Positions 41,790-50,995 are shown, numbered from the stretch's first letter. The stretch is DNA of 64,000 nucleotides from UBA668 sp040081465 (GCA_040081465.1 JBEBGL010000005.1:124001-188000); one strand, 5' to 3'. A program made the numbers and translations. Notes: generated by a model not told the origin, from the sequence alone.

Positions 41790-42509
41790 TCAGCGTGTTA
41801 CGCCGAAGACTTCGTGGAAGAGGTTGATCATCGCTTGCCACGAGCGCCGGTCGCTTGACTCGTGGTACACGAAGCCAGGCCGCGAGCCATCCATCGCCTT
41901 GTTGGTGAAGCTGTGGCCGGCACCGCTGTACAGAATCATTTGCCAATCGATGCCGGCTGCGTTCATTTCGTCCTCGAAGGCAGCACGCTCGGCTGGCGGA
42001 ATGATCGGATCATCGACGCCGATACACACCAACACCTTGCCGGTGATGTTGATTGCGTCGCCAGGGCTGGCGTGGGCAAGACCGCTGTGAAAGCCGACGA
42101 TGGCGTGTAGTGGCGCGCCGGCCCGACCTAGTTCCAACGCCATCGTGCCGCCGAAGCAATAACCGATAGCGCCAACGCGCGATCGGTCGGCGCGGGGATG
42201 CGCCAGTAGCACGTCGAGCCCCGCAAGTGCGCGTTGTCGAGTTGTTGCCGGATCGGCGCGAAGCGCGCCAAGCAGTGTCGGCATTTGGTCTGCTGGTGGC
42301 GGTTCGCCATTGCCGTAGTAGTCGAGGGCAAACGCTACGTAACCAAGTTCCTCGGCCAGCCGACGAGCGCGCATCTTTGGATGACCCGTAAGCCCCGGCC
42401 CCTCATGGCACACAAGCACTGCGGGGCGCGGGTCGCTACCGTCGGGGACCGCAAGATGGCCGACGAAGCGGGCGCCGTCGATGAAGTATTCGATGTCGTC
42501 ACTCTGCAT
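41790..42509 (-). CDS. Dienelactone hydrolase family protein
   Basis: 239 residues with the alpha/beta-hydrolase triad of this family: the nucleophile Cys in IGYCFGGTMA, the Asp in GVDDPIIP, and the His in GAGHSFTN. Dienelactone hydrolases open lactones to maleylacetate in chloroaromatic pathways, so it could serve the adjacent cluster. It faces the hydroxyquinol dioxygenase gene tail to tail, and only 22 bases separate its start from the divergent ABC ATPase gene. Confidence 0.8.
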   Translation of the reverse strand: MQSDDIEYFIDGARFVGHLAVPDGSDPRPAVLVCHEGPGLTGHPKMRARRLAEELGYVAFALDYYGNGEPPPADQMPTLLGALRADPATTRQRALAGLDVLLAHPRADRSRVGAIGYCFGGTMALELGRAGAPLHAIVGFHSGLAHASPGDAINITGKVLVCIGVDDPIIPPAERAAFEDEMNAAGIDWQMILYSGAGHSFTNKAMDGSRPGFVYHESSDRRSWQAMINLFHEVFGVTR

Positions 42510-42531
42510 ACGCGCAAGCTACCTTTTCCCG

Positions 42532-43605
42532 ATGGGGACCGGTAGCTCGGTAGTTGCGCAAGCGAGCGGCGGCGGCCGCATTCAGTTGGCGGCGCTGTCA
42601 AAGTGGTACGGCGATCAGCAGGTTCTTGATTCCATTGATCTTGAGATCGAACCGGGCGAGTTCTTCTCGCTGCTCGGTCCATCGGGGTGCGGCAAGACGA
42701 CGACACTGCGACTGATTGGTGGTTTCGAGGACATTGATCAGGGGTCGGTGCACATCGACGGCGTCGACATGCGTGGGATTCCACCTGAGAAGCGACCCGT
42801 CAACACGGTCTTTCAGAGTTACGCGCTGTTCCCACACAAGAACGTTGCGGACAACGTGATGTTTGGGCTTCGGTTCCAAGACTGCACCAAGGCCGACGCG
42901 CGTCGACGTGTTGGTGAAGCTTTGGAACTTGTTCGTCTGTCCGAGTACTCCAAGCGCAAGCCGCACCAATTGTCAGGTGGCCAGCAGCAGCGCGTTGCGC
43001 TAGCTCGTTCGCTGGTGCTGCGCCCGAAAGTGTTGCTGCTCGACGAGCCTCTTGGCGCGCTAGATGCCAAGCTGCGACGGGTGTTGCAGGTTGAGCTGCG
43101 AGCGCTGCACCAAGAGGTCGGCATCACTTTCGTTTATGTCACGCATGATCAAGAAGAAGCACTGACGATGAGCGATCGTCTGGCGGTGATGAACACGGGC
43201 CGCATCGAACAGGTTGGCGCGCCGCGCGAGGTTTACGACGAGCCAGCAAACAAGTACGTCGCCGACTTTCTCGGGCTCGCCAATTTGTTGCCCGCGACCT
43301 GCGATGGCAATGGAGTTTCCGTTCTTGGTGCGCACATTGCCGCCGATCTGCGCGGGACTTCCGGTTCATGCACCGTATTGGTTCGTCCGGAGCGGTTGGT
43401 ATTGGTGCCGCCTGCAGAGGGTCAACTGCGCGCTCACGTCGACCACGTGGTGTTCGCCGGTGCCGTCACCCATTTGCACATGCGGGTGGCAACTCACAAA
43501 ATGCAGGCTGTTGTGCCCAACGACGGCGCGCCACTCATGGCAATTGCAGGCGGCGAGGTCGGGTTATTGATTAAACCCGATGCTGTACGTGTACTCGCCG
43601 ATTGA
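42532..43605 (+). CDS. Orphan ABC transporter ATP-binding protein (PotA/spermidine type)
   Basis: 357 residues from the ATG at 42532. Walker A is GPSGCGKTT, the signature LSGGQQQRVALARSL, Walker B LLLDEPLGALD, and the switch histidine is in YVTHDQEEAL. A C-terminal TOBE-like domain with VLVRPERLVLV follows. This matches PotA/CysA-type importer ATPases with a regulatory domain. No permease or binding-protein gene is adjacent, so the partners must lie elsewhere. Confidence 0.82.
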   Translation: MGTGSSVVAQASGGGRIQLAALSKWYGDQQVLDSIDLEIEPGEFFSLLGPSGCGKTTTLRLIGGFEDIDQGSVHIDGVDMRGIPPEKRPVNTVFQSYALFPHKNVADNVMFGLRFQDCTKADARRRVGEALELVRLSEYSKRKPHQLSGGQQQRVALARSLVLRPKVLLLDEPLGALDAKLRRVLQVELRALHQEVGITFVYVTHDQEEALTMSDRLAVMNTGRIEQVGAPREVYDEPANKYVADFLGLANLLPATCDGNGVSVLGAHIAADLRGTSGSCTVLVRPERLVLVPPAEGQLRAHVDHVVFAGAVTHLHMRVATHKMQAVVPNDGAPLMAIAGGEVGLLIKPDAVRVLAD

Positions 43606-43635
43606 ACGACAGCATCCTCCCATTACGCTGGAAGC

Positions 43636-44700
43636 ATGTCGTTTGGCACTGTTTCCGTTCTCGGGCTCGGCAAGGTCGGCCTTTTAGCAGCAACCTTTCT
43701 CGACGAGGCGGGTGTCGAGGTCGTCGGAATCGATCAGCGCCCCCCGCGGCAAGAGTGTTCATTCCCGACTCGCACATGCGACATCTCCGATCTGGCGACA
43801 TTGCGCGCCGAACTGAAGGACACGGAAGCGGTGCTGTCGTGCCTTCCGTATCACCTCAACCGGCCAATCGCAGCGCTCGCTCATGAGCTAGGCATTCACT
43901 ACTTCGACCTCACTGAAGACGTTGGCACGACGCAGGCAATCGTCGAGCTCAGCAAGACATCGAAGGGCCTGATGGCGCCCCAGTGCGGGCTTGCGCCTGG
44001 CTTCGTCAGCATTGTTGCGGCATCGCAGATCGCTTCGTTCGACGAATGCCGTTCAGTGCGCATGCGCGTTGGCGCGCTGCCGCAATACCCGACTGGGCTG
44101 CTTGGCTACTCGTTCAACTGGTCACCCGAGGGTGTCGTTAACGAATACCTCAACGATTGCGAAGTCGTGGAGGAAGGTGTGCGCAAGTGGGTGTCGTCGA
44201 TGGAGTGGCGCGAAACTCTTGTGATCGACGGCAGGCAGCTCGAGGCGTTCACAACGTCGGGTGGGCTGGGCACGATGTGCGATACGTACGCCGGACGGGT
44301 TGCCAACATCGACTACAAGACGATCCGCTACCCGGGCCACATGGATCTGATGAACTTCTTCTTCCACGAGTTGCTGATGCGCGAGCGCCGCGAGTTGGCG
44401 GCCGAGATCCTGACCAACGCCAAGCCGCCGGTCAACGACGACGTGGTTTACGTGCACGTCGCAGCCGAGGGCTACATCAATGGCCACCTTCGGCGCTCGG
44501 AATTCGTACGCTCGTACATGCCCAAGATGGTCGGAGGCATGATGTCGACCGCGATTGCCTGGACTACCGCTGGCTCGGTCGCCGCCGTCATCGAGATGGT
44601 GCGCAAAGGTTCGCTGCCGAGAAACGGTCTGCTACGGCAGGAAGACATTCCGTTCGACGCTTTCGTGGCGACGCCGACTGGCCGCTTGTTCGCCGAGTAG
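43636..44700 (+). CDS. Saccharopine dehydrogenase/lysine 6-dehydrogenase-like oxidoreductase
   Basis: 354 residues. The Rossmann start is VSVLGLGKVGLLAATFL. The later segments SCLPYHLNRPIAALAHE, YFDLTEDV, PQCGLAPGFVSIVA and IRYPGHMDLMNFFFHELL are typical of lysine 6-dehydrogenase/saccharopine-dehydrogenase-like proteins. It starts 30 bases after the ABC ATPase stop and ends facing the Rieske oxygenase. The substrate is unknown; an amino acid or betaine-related compound would fit the neighbourhood. Confidence 0.75.
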   Translation: MSFGTVSVLGLGKVGLLAATFLDEAGVEVVGIDQRPPRQECSFPTRTCDISDLATLRAELKDTEAVLSCLPYHLNRPIAALAHELGIHYFDLTEDVGTTQAIVELSKTSKGLMAPQCGLAPGFVSIVAASQIASFDECRSVRMRVGALPQYPTGLLGYSFNWSPEGVVNEYLNDCEVVEEGVRKWVSSMEWRETLVIDGRQLEAFTTSGGLGTMCDTYAGRVANIDYKTIRYPGHMDLMNFFFHELLMRERRELAAEILTNAKPPVNDDVVYVHVAAEGYINGHLRRSEFVRSYMPKMVGGMMSTAIAWTTAGSVAAVIEMVRKGSLPRNGLLRQEDIPFDAFVATPTGRLFAE

Positions 44701-44703
44701 GCG

Positions 44704-45804
44704 TTATGCGATCGCGCCGCGAGCCGCGAGGTAGTGCTGCGTGAACTCGATGACTAGTGAGTCCTTCGGTGTCAGCACGCCATGGTCGAAAGCTCGTGAG
44801 GTCACACCCAGATGCACCCGTTCGCACACTGCACCATCCTGCTCGGCGATCAGATCGTTGAACTGAATCGTCGGCGCCGGGTCGAAGTCGGGTGACGCGA
44901 TCGTCTCTGGCGCGAACATGTACTCCATCGTCATGGTCGTGTGATGCGGACCCTTCGGAAACAGCGTGCTGACTATGACGCACGTGCCGCTGACATCAAT
45001 GAAGCCATTTGGGAAGATGACGCCGCCGTAGTAACTGGTCGCATCCAATTCGGAGATTCCGGGCAGCGGTGGTGAGGTGTCGATCGCACCCGGCATTGTG
45101 AAGTCGCCGGTGATGTCGACTCCGCCGTCCGAGCGCGTGTGGTCGATGACGGCACCGGTGCGATATGTCGGCACCACGGCTGTCAGCTCGGGATGCACGC
45201 GTGCACAGTGCAAACACTCCTGGTAGTTCTCGATCACGATCTTCCAGTTTGCAGCGATCTCGCAAGTAGTGGTTGCCGCGACTCTCAAGTCGCCGCAGTT
45301 GAATCGCGCGAGCCGCAACACGTCGGCGCAGTTCTTCGCCGCCCAGTGCTCGAAGTCGATCGGATCCTTCGCCAGGCTGACGAAGATGAAGCCCTGCAAC
45401 TCGCGAATGTGATAGCTCCACAGCGGCAACAGCGAGCGATCGACCTCGTTGGCGTCGAGAAACGGTGTAGCAATCAATCGGCCATCGAGTGCGTAGGTCC
45501 ACGCGTGGTATGGGCACATGAGCGAACCCTGCTTGGATTCGTCGTTCGCGTCGCATAGTCGCGAGCCACGGTGGCGGCAAACGTTGGCGAACGCGTGAAG
45601 TTTGCCTTCGAGGTCGCGGGTGATGAGAACGCTTTCACCGGCGAGATCGACAACTGTTCTGTTGCCGTTCTCAAGCCGATCGGCTCGTGCTGCGAGCATC
45701 CATCCACCGTGGAAGATGCGACTTCGTTCGATTTCGTAGATCTCATCCGAGATGTAATCGAGTCGGTTCAATGTGCGTGTTTCGTTTGAAATGTGGTTGG
45801 ACAT
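44704..45804 (-). CDS. Rieske non-heme iron oxygenase alpha subunit, quaternary-amine type
   Basis: 366 residues from the ATG at 45804; the frame reaches 45879. The Rieske cluster is Cys76/His78 and Cys97/His100. The mononuclear iron site is His199 and His204 in ECLHCARVHPEL. The residue bridging the two centres is Glu196, where most ring-hydroxylating enzymes have Asp. Glu is seen in CntA/YeaW-type oxygenases acting on carnitine or betaine. A demethylase or monooxygenase for a quaternary amine is inferred. No reductase subunit is adjacent. Confidence 0.8.
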   Translation of the reverse strand: MSNHISNETRTLNRLDYISDEIYEIERSRIFHGGWMLAARADRLENGNRTVVDLAGESVLITRDLEGKLHAFANVCRHRGSRLCDANDESKQGSLMCPYHAWTYALDGRLIATPFLDANEVDRSLLPLWSYHIRELQGFIFVSLAKDPIDFEHWAAKNCADVLRLARFNCGDLRVAATTTCEIAANWKIVIENYQECLHCARVHPELTAVVPTYRTGAVIDHTRSDGGVDITGDFTMPGAIDTSPPLPGISELDATSYYGGVIFPNGFIDVSGTCVIVSTLFPKGPHHTTMTMEYMFAPETIASPDFDPAPTIQFNDLIAEQDGAVCERVHLGVTSRAFDHGVLTPKDSLVIEFTQHYLAARGAIA

Positions 45805-45877
45805 AGAGGTATCCCTATTGAAGGTTTCCTTTCGTATTACCCAGCCTAGCCGATGTTCAAACGAAGCCTGAACGGTC

Positions 45878-45900
45878 AATCAGTTTGTTGATTCAGCGAA
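45878..45900. promoter_or_regulatory. Candidate operator between the divergent Rieske and aminotransferase genes
   Basis: TCAATCA and TGATTCA form an imperfect inverted repeat around GTTTGT in the 121-base divergent spacer. TTGACT at 45901 could be a -35 box, although the distance to the candidate -10 (TATAGA) is short. Confidence 0.3.
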
Positions 45901-45925
45901 TTGACTCTTGCGGTAGGCTTTATAG

Positions 45926-47347
45926 ATGGGCGCGAACGATGTAACCCTGGATGATGCTGTTTTGACGCTTGACGACATAGTTCGTAGCGAGGAAGCAACG
46001 TTCCTGCAACGAATGCCCAAGACCGTCGAGTTATGGGAACGTGCAAAGCGATCGATGCCAGGTGGTGTGTGCACCAGTTGGTCAAGTTCGCGACCTGTAC
46101 CTGTTTGGGTGAGCCACGGTCTTGGTGCTCACGTTTGGGACGTCGATGGCACCGAGTACGTCGACGTTCATGGCGGTTATGGAGTGAACGTCGTCGGTCA
46201 CGCAAATCCGGCTGTGGTTCGCGCGGTGCAGGACCGCGTAACCAAAGGGACTCACTTCGCGCAACCGACTGAGGACGCGGTCTACGTCGCCGAGGCACTT
46301 GCTGCGCGCTTCGGATTACCGCAATGGCGCTTCAGCAATTCGGGAACGGAAGCGACGATGGACGCGTTTCATCTCATGCGCGCGATTACTGGTCGTAAGT
46401 TGATTGTGAAGATCGAAGGCACGTATCACGGGCATCACGACTCGGCGATGGTGTCGATCTTCCGATCGGAAGCCGACCTTGGTCCAGTTGAGGAACCGTC
46501 TCGCGTGCCTGGTCCCGGGGTCATGCAGGAGATGGCCGACCTATTGCGAATCGTGCCGTACAACGATCTCGCCGCACTCGAGCGTGTGCTCGAGGCGAAT
46601 CGCGGGAAGATCGCCGGAATGATTGTCGAGCCGATGATGATGAACGCCGGCATCATCCCGCCGCTACCTGGCTACTTGGAGGGGGTGCGCGAGCTGACCC
46701 GGCAACATGGCGTGCTGCTTGCGTTCGATGAAGTGAAAACGGGGCTCGTAGTCGGATGGGGTGGCGCCACCAAGTTGTTCGGAGTGACGCCCGACATCGT
46801 GTGCTTGGCTAAGGCTCTCGGCGGCGGCGTACCGTGCGGCGCGATGGGTGGCACCGAAGAAGTGACGGGCGCGATTCGCGACGGCGTCTACGACCAGATC
46901 GGTACGTTCAACGGCAACCCGCTGACGATGGCTGCCGCGCGCGCAACGCTGTACGAGGTGCTTACGCCGGATGCCTATGACCGCGCTGAGGCTCTCGGAA
47001 AGCGCATGCTCGCCGGCTCGCAGGCTGCGATGGCTTCGGCCGACGCTCCGTCGTACGGCGCAGTTTTCGGCTTCAAGGGCTCCGTCGTGTTTCATGACCA
47101 GCCGGCAACGAACTACCGCGAATTCCTAAAGATCTCCACCGCCGTCAGCCATTTGCACTTCTTGGTGCAGCACAACGGTGGCGTGTTCCTGCCACCGTGG
47201 GGCAAGAGCGAGTCGTGGACCCTCAGCGTCGCTCATTCCGACGCCGACGGCGATCAGTACGTTGCCAACGTGGCGCGCGTCGCCGAACTGATTCATGGGT
47301 TGGGTGATCGACGCTCCGACTTGTTCGCCGCTGGAAGCTTTAGCTGA
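45926..47347 (+). CDS. Class III aminotransferase, glutamate-1-semialdehyde-mutase-like
   Basis: 473 residues. The PLP fold of aminotransferase class III is seen in FSNSGTEATMDAFHLMRAITGR, GTYHGHHDS, LLAFDEVKTGL, the Schiff-base Lys in CLAKALGGGVPCGAMGG, and FNGNPLTMAAA. It resembles the HemL-like branch but is longer and sits in a catabolic context, so a role in heme synthesis is unlikely. No clear ribosome site precedes the ATG. It is coupled by TGATG to the PhyH gene. Confidence 0.82.
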   Translation: MGANDVTLDDAVLTLDDIVRSEEATFLQRMPKTVELWERAKRSMPGGVCTSWSSSRPVPVWVSHGLGAHVWDVDGTEYVDVHGGYGVNVVGHANPAVVRAVQDRVTKGTHFAQPTEDAVYVAEALAARFGLPQWRFSNSGTEATMDAFHLMRAITGRKLIVKIEGTYHGHHDSAMVSIFRSEADLGPVEEPSRVPGPGVMQEMADLLRIVPYNDLAALERVLEANRGKIAGMIVEPMMMNAGIIPPLPGYLEGVRELTRQHGVLLAFDEVKTGLVVGWGGATKLFGVTPDIVCLAKALGGGVPCGAMGGTEEVTGAIRDGVYDQIGTFNGNPLTMAAARATLYEVLTPDAYDRAEALGKRMLAGSQAAMASADAPSYGAVFGFKGSVVFHDQPATNYREFLKISTAVSHLHFLVQHNGGVFLPPWGKSESWTLSVAHSDADGDQYVANVARVAELIHGLGDRRSDLFAAGSFS

Positions 47348-48198
47348 TGCAGTTGCAACAGGTTGGTCGCGGCGATGGGGTGCAGGCGATTTGCGCCGCG
47401 CTCGACGCTGACGGGGGAGTCATCATTCGTGACTTCTTGTCACCATCCACGCTGAGCCACTTTCGTGACGACATCGAGGCGCACGTCGCGAGTCATCGCG
47501 TTGGATCAGTCGCCGAAAGCGAAACGATTCGTCGCTTCTGGGGTGCTAACACCAAGCGGTTTACGCGGCTAGCTCATCGGAGTAGCGCGTTCATCGACAT
47601 CCTCACCGATCCGCTTTACCTCGCTACGGCCGATCAGGTGTTGCTGCCTAACGCGAGCGATTACTGGATGAACACCGGCCAGATGATGATCATCGGGCCC
47701 GGCGAAAAGGCGCAATGGTTGCATCGCGACGCCGAGAACTGGCCGACGATGTGTCGTCCTGATGGTTTCGAGGTAACGCTCAGTTGCCTGTTCGCGATCT
47801 CTGACTTCACCGTCGACGTTGGCGCAACGCGTGTTGTCCCGGGCAGTCATCGTTGGGACGACTACTCGCGCAAAGCAACGCCCGACGAGCAGTGCCAAGC
47901 AGTGATGCCCAAGGGAAGCGCGATGATGTACACCGGACGTGTATTGCACAGCGGCGGTGCCAACGTCACGACCGATCAGTGGCGTTACGGCTTGCACGTG
48001 TCGTATGTGCTGGGTTGGCTGACGCCGGAGGAAGCAGGTCCGCTTGGCGTGTCGTGGGCAGAAGTGCAACACCTTCCAGAGGTGGCACAACGGTTGCTCG
48101 GTTGGCGCAGCAGTAACCAGAACGACCGCTACGCCGCGCGCACGTGGACGGTTGACTACGAAGACGTGCCGCTCGGCCTCGGCCTCAAGACCGACTAA
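47347..48198 (+). CDS. Phytanoyl-CoA dioxygenase (PhyH) family oxygenase
   Basis: 283 residues. The 2-oxoglutarate/Fe(II) facial triad is likely the His and Asp of WLHRDAENW and the His of VLHSGGANV, with GSHRWDDY in the expected intermediate position. PhyH proteins hydroxylate small molecules such as ectoine or acyl chains. With the aminotransferase it forms a two-gene unit. A hydroxylase for a betaine-like compound is possible. It ends in a 4-base tail-to-tail overlap with caiD. Confidence 0.8.
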   Translation: MQLQQVGRGDGVQAICAALDADGGVIIRDFLSPSTLSHFRDDIEAHVASHRVGSVAESETIRRFWGANTKRFTRLAHRSSAFIDILTDPLYLATADQVLLPNASDYWMNTGQMMIIGPGEKAQWLHRDAENWPTMCRPDGFEVTLSCLFAISDFTVDVGATRVVPGSHRWDDYSRKATPDEQCQAVMPKGSAMMYTGRVLHSGGANVTTDQWRYGLHVSYVLGWLTPEEAGPLGVSWAEVQHLPEVAQRLLGWRSSNQNDRYAARTWTVDYEDVPLGLGLKTD

Positions 48199-48959
48199 CG
48201 GCCCTTCCACACGGGGGGACGTTTCTCGTTGAACGAGTTCGTGCCCTCCTGCGCATCGTCGGAATCAATCGCAGCGCGGTAGCTATCGAAGGTGCGAATC
48301 GCTTTCATAGCGTCGGCTACGCCCATGTTCGCTGTGCGCCTACCAATGTCGAGAATGGCTGCGACCGCGAGTGGGGCGGATGCGATGACTTCGGTGGCAA
48401 GCGCGCGTGCTGCAGCAAGTAGCTCGGCTGCAGGCACGACCTTGTTGACCAATCCATAGTGCGCCGCCTCCGACGCAGGCATGCGACGACCGGTGAGCAT
48501 CAACTCGGTCGCGATGTGCGCAGGCAGCAAGCGCGGGAGTCGAACGCTTCCCGCGTCAGGAAGAATGCCAAGGCTCGCCTCGGGGACGAAGAATTGCGCG
48601 TGATCGGCGGCGACGAGGAGGTCGGCGGCAACTGCAATCTCGCAGCCGCCACCAACGGCCATGCCGTTGACCGCAGCGATCACGGGCTTGCGGCGGTTCG
48701 GCAAGTCGGGGAACCCGCCGAAGCCGCCTACGCCGTTGTCGATGTCGTAATCCTCGCCGGCGCTGAGATCCCACCCAGCGCTGAAGAAGCGATCGCCGGC
48801 ACCGGTGACTATGACGACGCGCACTGCTGGGTCGTTTTCGAAACCCACGAAGGCTTCGCCCATTGCGCGGCTTGTTATCGAGTCGATCGCGTTTGCTTTC
48901 GGCCGATCGATGGTCAGCACCGCGATGTGGTCCGCTACTTCTACGTTGAATCCATTCAT
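48195..48959 (-). CDS. caiD: Crotonobetainyl-CoA hydratase (carnitinyl-CoA dehydratase)-like enoyl-CoA hydratase
   Basis: 254-residue crotonase-fold enzyme. It shares long stretches with E. coli CaiD: IDRPKANAID, FFSAGWDL, KPVIAAVNG, GGGCEIAVAADLLV, PEASLGILPDAG, and the C-terminal EKRPPVWKGR. CaiD hydrates crotonobetainyl-CoA to L-carnitinyl-CoA. It is the last gene of an operon whose other members (CoA ligase, acyl-CoA dehydrogenase, thioesterase) supply the remaining steps from gamma-butyrobetaine. Confidence 0.8.
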   Translation of the reverse strand: MNGFNVEVADHIAVLTIDRPKANAIDSITSRAMGEAFVGFENDPAVRVVIVTGAGDRFFSAGWDLSAGEDYDIDNGVGGFGGFPDLPNRRKPVIAAVNGMAVGGGCEIAVAADLLVAADHAQFFVPEASLGILPDAGSVRLPRLLPAHIATELMLTGRRMPASEAAHYGLVNKVVPAAELLAAARALATEVIASAPLAVAAILDIGRRTANMGVADAMKAIRTFDSYRAAIDSDDAQEGTNSFNEKRPPVWKGR

Positions 48960-48961
48960 TG

Positions 48962-50992
48962 TCAGCCCTCCACTGTTAGCAGTGCGTCGACCGCGACGGC
49001 TCCGTGTCGGCCGACGAGTACCGGGTTCAGCTCTACTTCCACGACATCAGTGCCGACGACCGCTTCCGCGAGGCGTGCTACTAGCTCGACAAGCGCGTCG
49101 ACATCTGCGGCTGGTCGCCCGCGGAAGCCGTGTAGCAGCGAAGCGCTACGCAGTTTGTCGAGCGCGGCGCGGACTTCGTCGGTCGTGACTGGCGCCAGCA
49201 GATGCGTTACGTCGTTCCACAACTCGGTCGTCACGCCACCGTGCCCGATCGACACCAACCAACCAATCGGCGGATCGCGTCGCACGGTCACAAGCACCTC
49301 AGCTACAACGTCGGTCACGGTCGCCTCGACGAGGTAGCCAGCGGCCGTGCGCGGCATGGCGGTAAGGGCACTGGTCAACGCCTCGGCGTTCGGCAATCCG
49401 ATCCGGACTGCCCCGGCTTCGCTCTTGTGTGCAAGTCCGAGAGACTTCACCGTGATCGGGTAACCGATTTCGTCGGCTGCGGCAACAACTTCTTCGTTAG
49501 CAACGACTCGTCCCATCGGCACTGCGATGCCCAGCTTTGCCAAGCGCTGCTTGGCAGCCGCCTCGTCTATAAGCCGAGTGCTTGTCGGCGCCGTGGCGGG
49601 CGCATGCCGATGACCGCCAGAAGTTTCGCCGACCGATGCCGCCGCATCAAGGGCAGCCAGCGTTTCGGACAGTCCGAGAAGGGCTATGAGGCCGCGCTGG
49701 GCGAGATGCGCGCGGAACGGTTCATCGACACACTCGGCGATGGTTGCAACCACGATGGCGCGGCCGCCTGTTGCCTCGGCGGCATCGGCGAAGGAATCTC
49801 CAGCCAGATACCACGAGCTCGGGTCGTGGGTCTCGGTGTTCGGCCCGTCGAGCAACAGGATCGTCGCGTCTTGCGGGCCATTCATGACGGCGGTAAACGT
49901 GCGCGCCATCGCCTTGCGATCACCCCACATGAACGTGTGGTAATCGAAGGGATTGCTCACGGTGACGAGTTCGGTCACCGTCGCTTCGATCTCTGATTGC
50001 TGCGCGGCGCTGAAAGGTTCGAAGCGCAGCTTCGTGGTTCCACCGCGATCGGCGACCAACGAAGCTTCCCCACCAGACGAGCACAGCGAAACGATCTTGC
50101 GGCCAGCGAGTCGGCCACCGTGATCGAGCAACTTCAGCGTCTCGAGCATCTCGGATGGAGTGCGCACGACTGCGACGCCGTAACGCGCAAACAACGCGTC
50201 GTAGGCGGCAGCACGCCCTGCCATCGACCCCGTGTGGGAGCTAGCGATTTGCGCGCCGGCTTCCGAACGACCTGTCTGCAACGCGACCAGCCCGATACCG
50301 CGCTCGCACGCAAGGTCGGCGACCTCCGCAAAACGCTGCGCGTCGCGAACGGCTTCGAGGTATACCCCAATGGCAGTGATGCGCGAGTCCGTTAGCAGCG
50401 CGGCGACGGCATCCTCCGAGCCCAAACTTGCTTGATTCCCGACCGAGATCATTGTGCCGAGTCGCAGTCCCCGTTTCTGGAACGTCAGGTTGAGTGCGAC
50501 GTTGCCGCTCTGCGAAACGATGGCCACACCACGCTCGTGTCGAGTGCAGCCGTGTTCGTCGGGCCACAACGCCACTCGGTCGAAGGTGTTTACAAAGCCG
50601 TAGCAGTTCGGCCCGAAGAACGGCATGCCGCTGGCGGCGCGCAGAAGTTCACCTTGCAAGTCGTTGTCGGCGCGCTCAGCAAAGCCGCTGCTGTAACACA
50701 CGGCTCCGCCGACGCCCATCGCGCTAACCGTTTCAATCGCCTCGATCGTTGCGTGGCGATTGATTCCCAGAAAGACGGCATCCGGAACGCCGGGCAGGTC
50801 GGCAAGCGACGGTACGCATGAGATGCCTGCTAGGTCTGAGCGCTTCGGATTCACCGTCCAGATTGGTCCGTCAAACCCCAGCTTCAAACACTGACGCACC
50901 ACGCGCTCGGCCGGTGCACCGCCGACAACGGCGATGGAGCGCGGCGCTAACAGGCGATGCAGATCGGGCACGTTCTTGACAGTAGCGGGCAC
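48962..50992 (-). CDS. Acyl-CoA synthetase, ADP-forming type (fused CoA-binding and ATP-grasp domains)
   Basis: 676 residues. CoA-binding and succinyl-CoA-synthetase-like domains (SIAVVGGAPAE, FFGPNCYGFVN, VSQSGNVAL) are followed by a phosphohistidine site, SSHTGSMAG, and a C-terminal ATP-grasp domain with YPITVKSLGLAHKSEAGAV. This arrangement is that of NDP-forming acetate-CoA-ligase-like enzymes. Context suggests activation of gamma-butyrobetaine or carnitine. The GTG start sits very close to an AGAGG, so a start a few codons downstream is also possible. Confidence 0.83.
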   Translation of the reverse strand: MPATVKNVPDLHRLLAPRSIAVVGGAPAERVVRQCLKLGFDGPIWTVNPKRSDLAGISCVPSLADLPGVPDAVFLGINRHATIEAIETVSAMGVGGAVCYSSGFAERADNDLQGELLRAASGMPFFGPNCYGFVNTFDRVALWPDEHGCTRHERGVAIVSQSGNVALNLTFQKRGLRLGTMISVGNQASLGSEDAVAALLTDSRITAIGVYLEAVRDAQRFAEVADLACERGIGLVALQTGRSEAGAQIASSHTGSMAGRAAAYDALFARYGVAVVRTPSEMLETLKLLDHGGRLAGRKIVSLCSSGGEASLVADRGGTTKLRFEPFSAAQQSEIEATVTELVTVSNPFDYHTFMWGDRKAMARTFTAVMNGPQDATILLLDGPNTETHDPSSWYLAGDSFADAAEATGGRAIVVATIAECVDEPFRAHLAQRGLIALLGLSETLAALDAAASVGETSGGHRHAPATAPTSTRLIDEAAAKQRLAKLGIAVPMGRVVANEEVVAAADEIGYPITVKSLGLAHKSEAGAVRIGLPNAEALTSALTAMPRTAAGYLVEATVTDVVAEVLVTVRRDPPIGWLVSIGHGGVTTELWNDVTHLLAPVTTDEVRAALDKLRSASLLHGFRGRPAADVDALVELVARLAEAVVGTDVVEVELNPVLVGRHGAVAVDALLTVEG

Positions 50993-50995
50993 CCT

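Noticed and set aside
45926..47347. Heme-biosynthetic glutamate-1-semialdehyde aminomutase (HemL)
   Set aside because: It has an extended length and is coupled to a PhyH oxygenase in a catabolic region, with no other heme genes.
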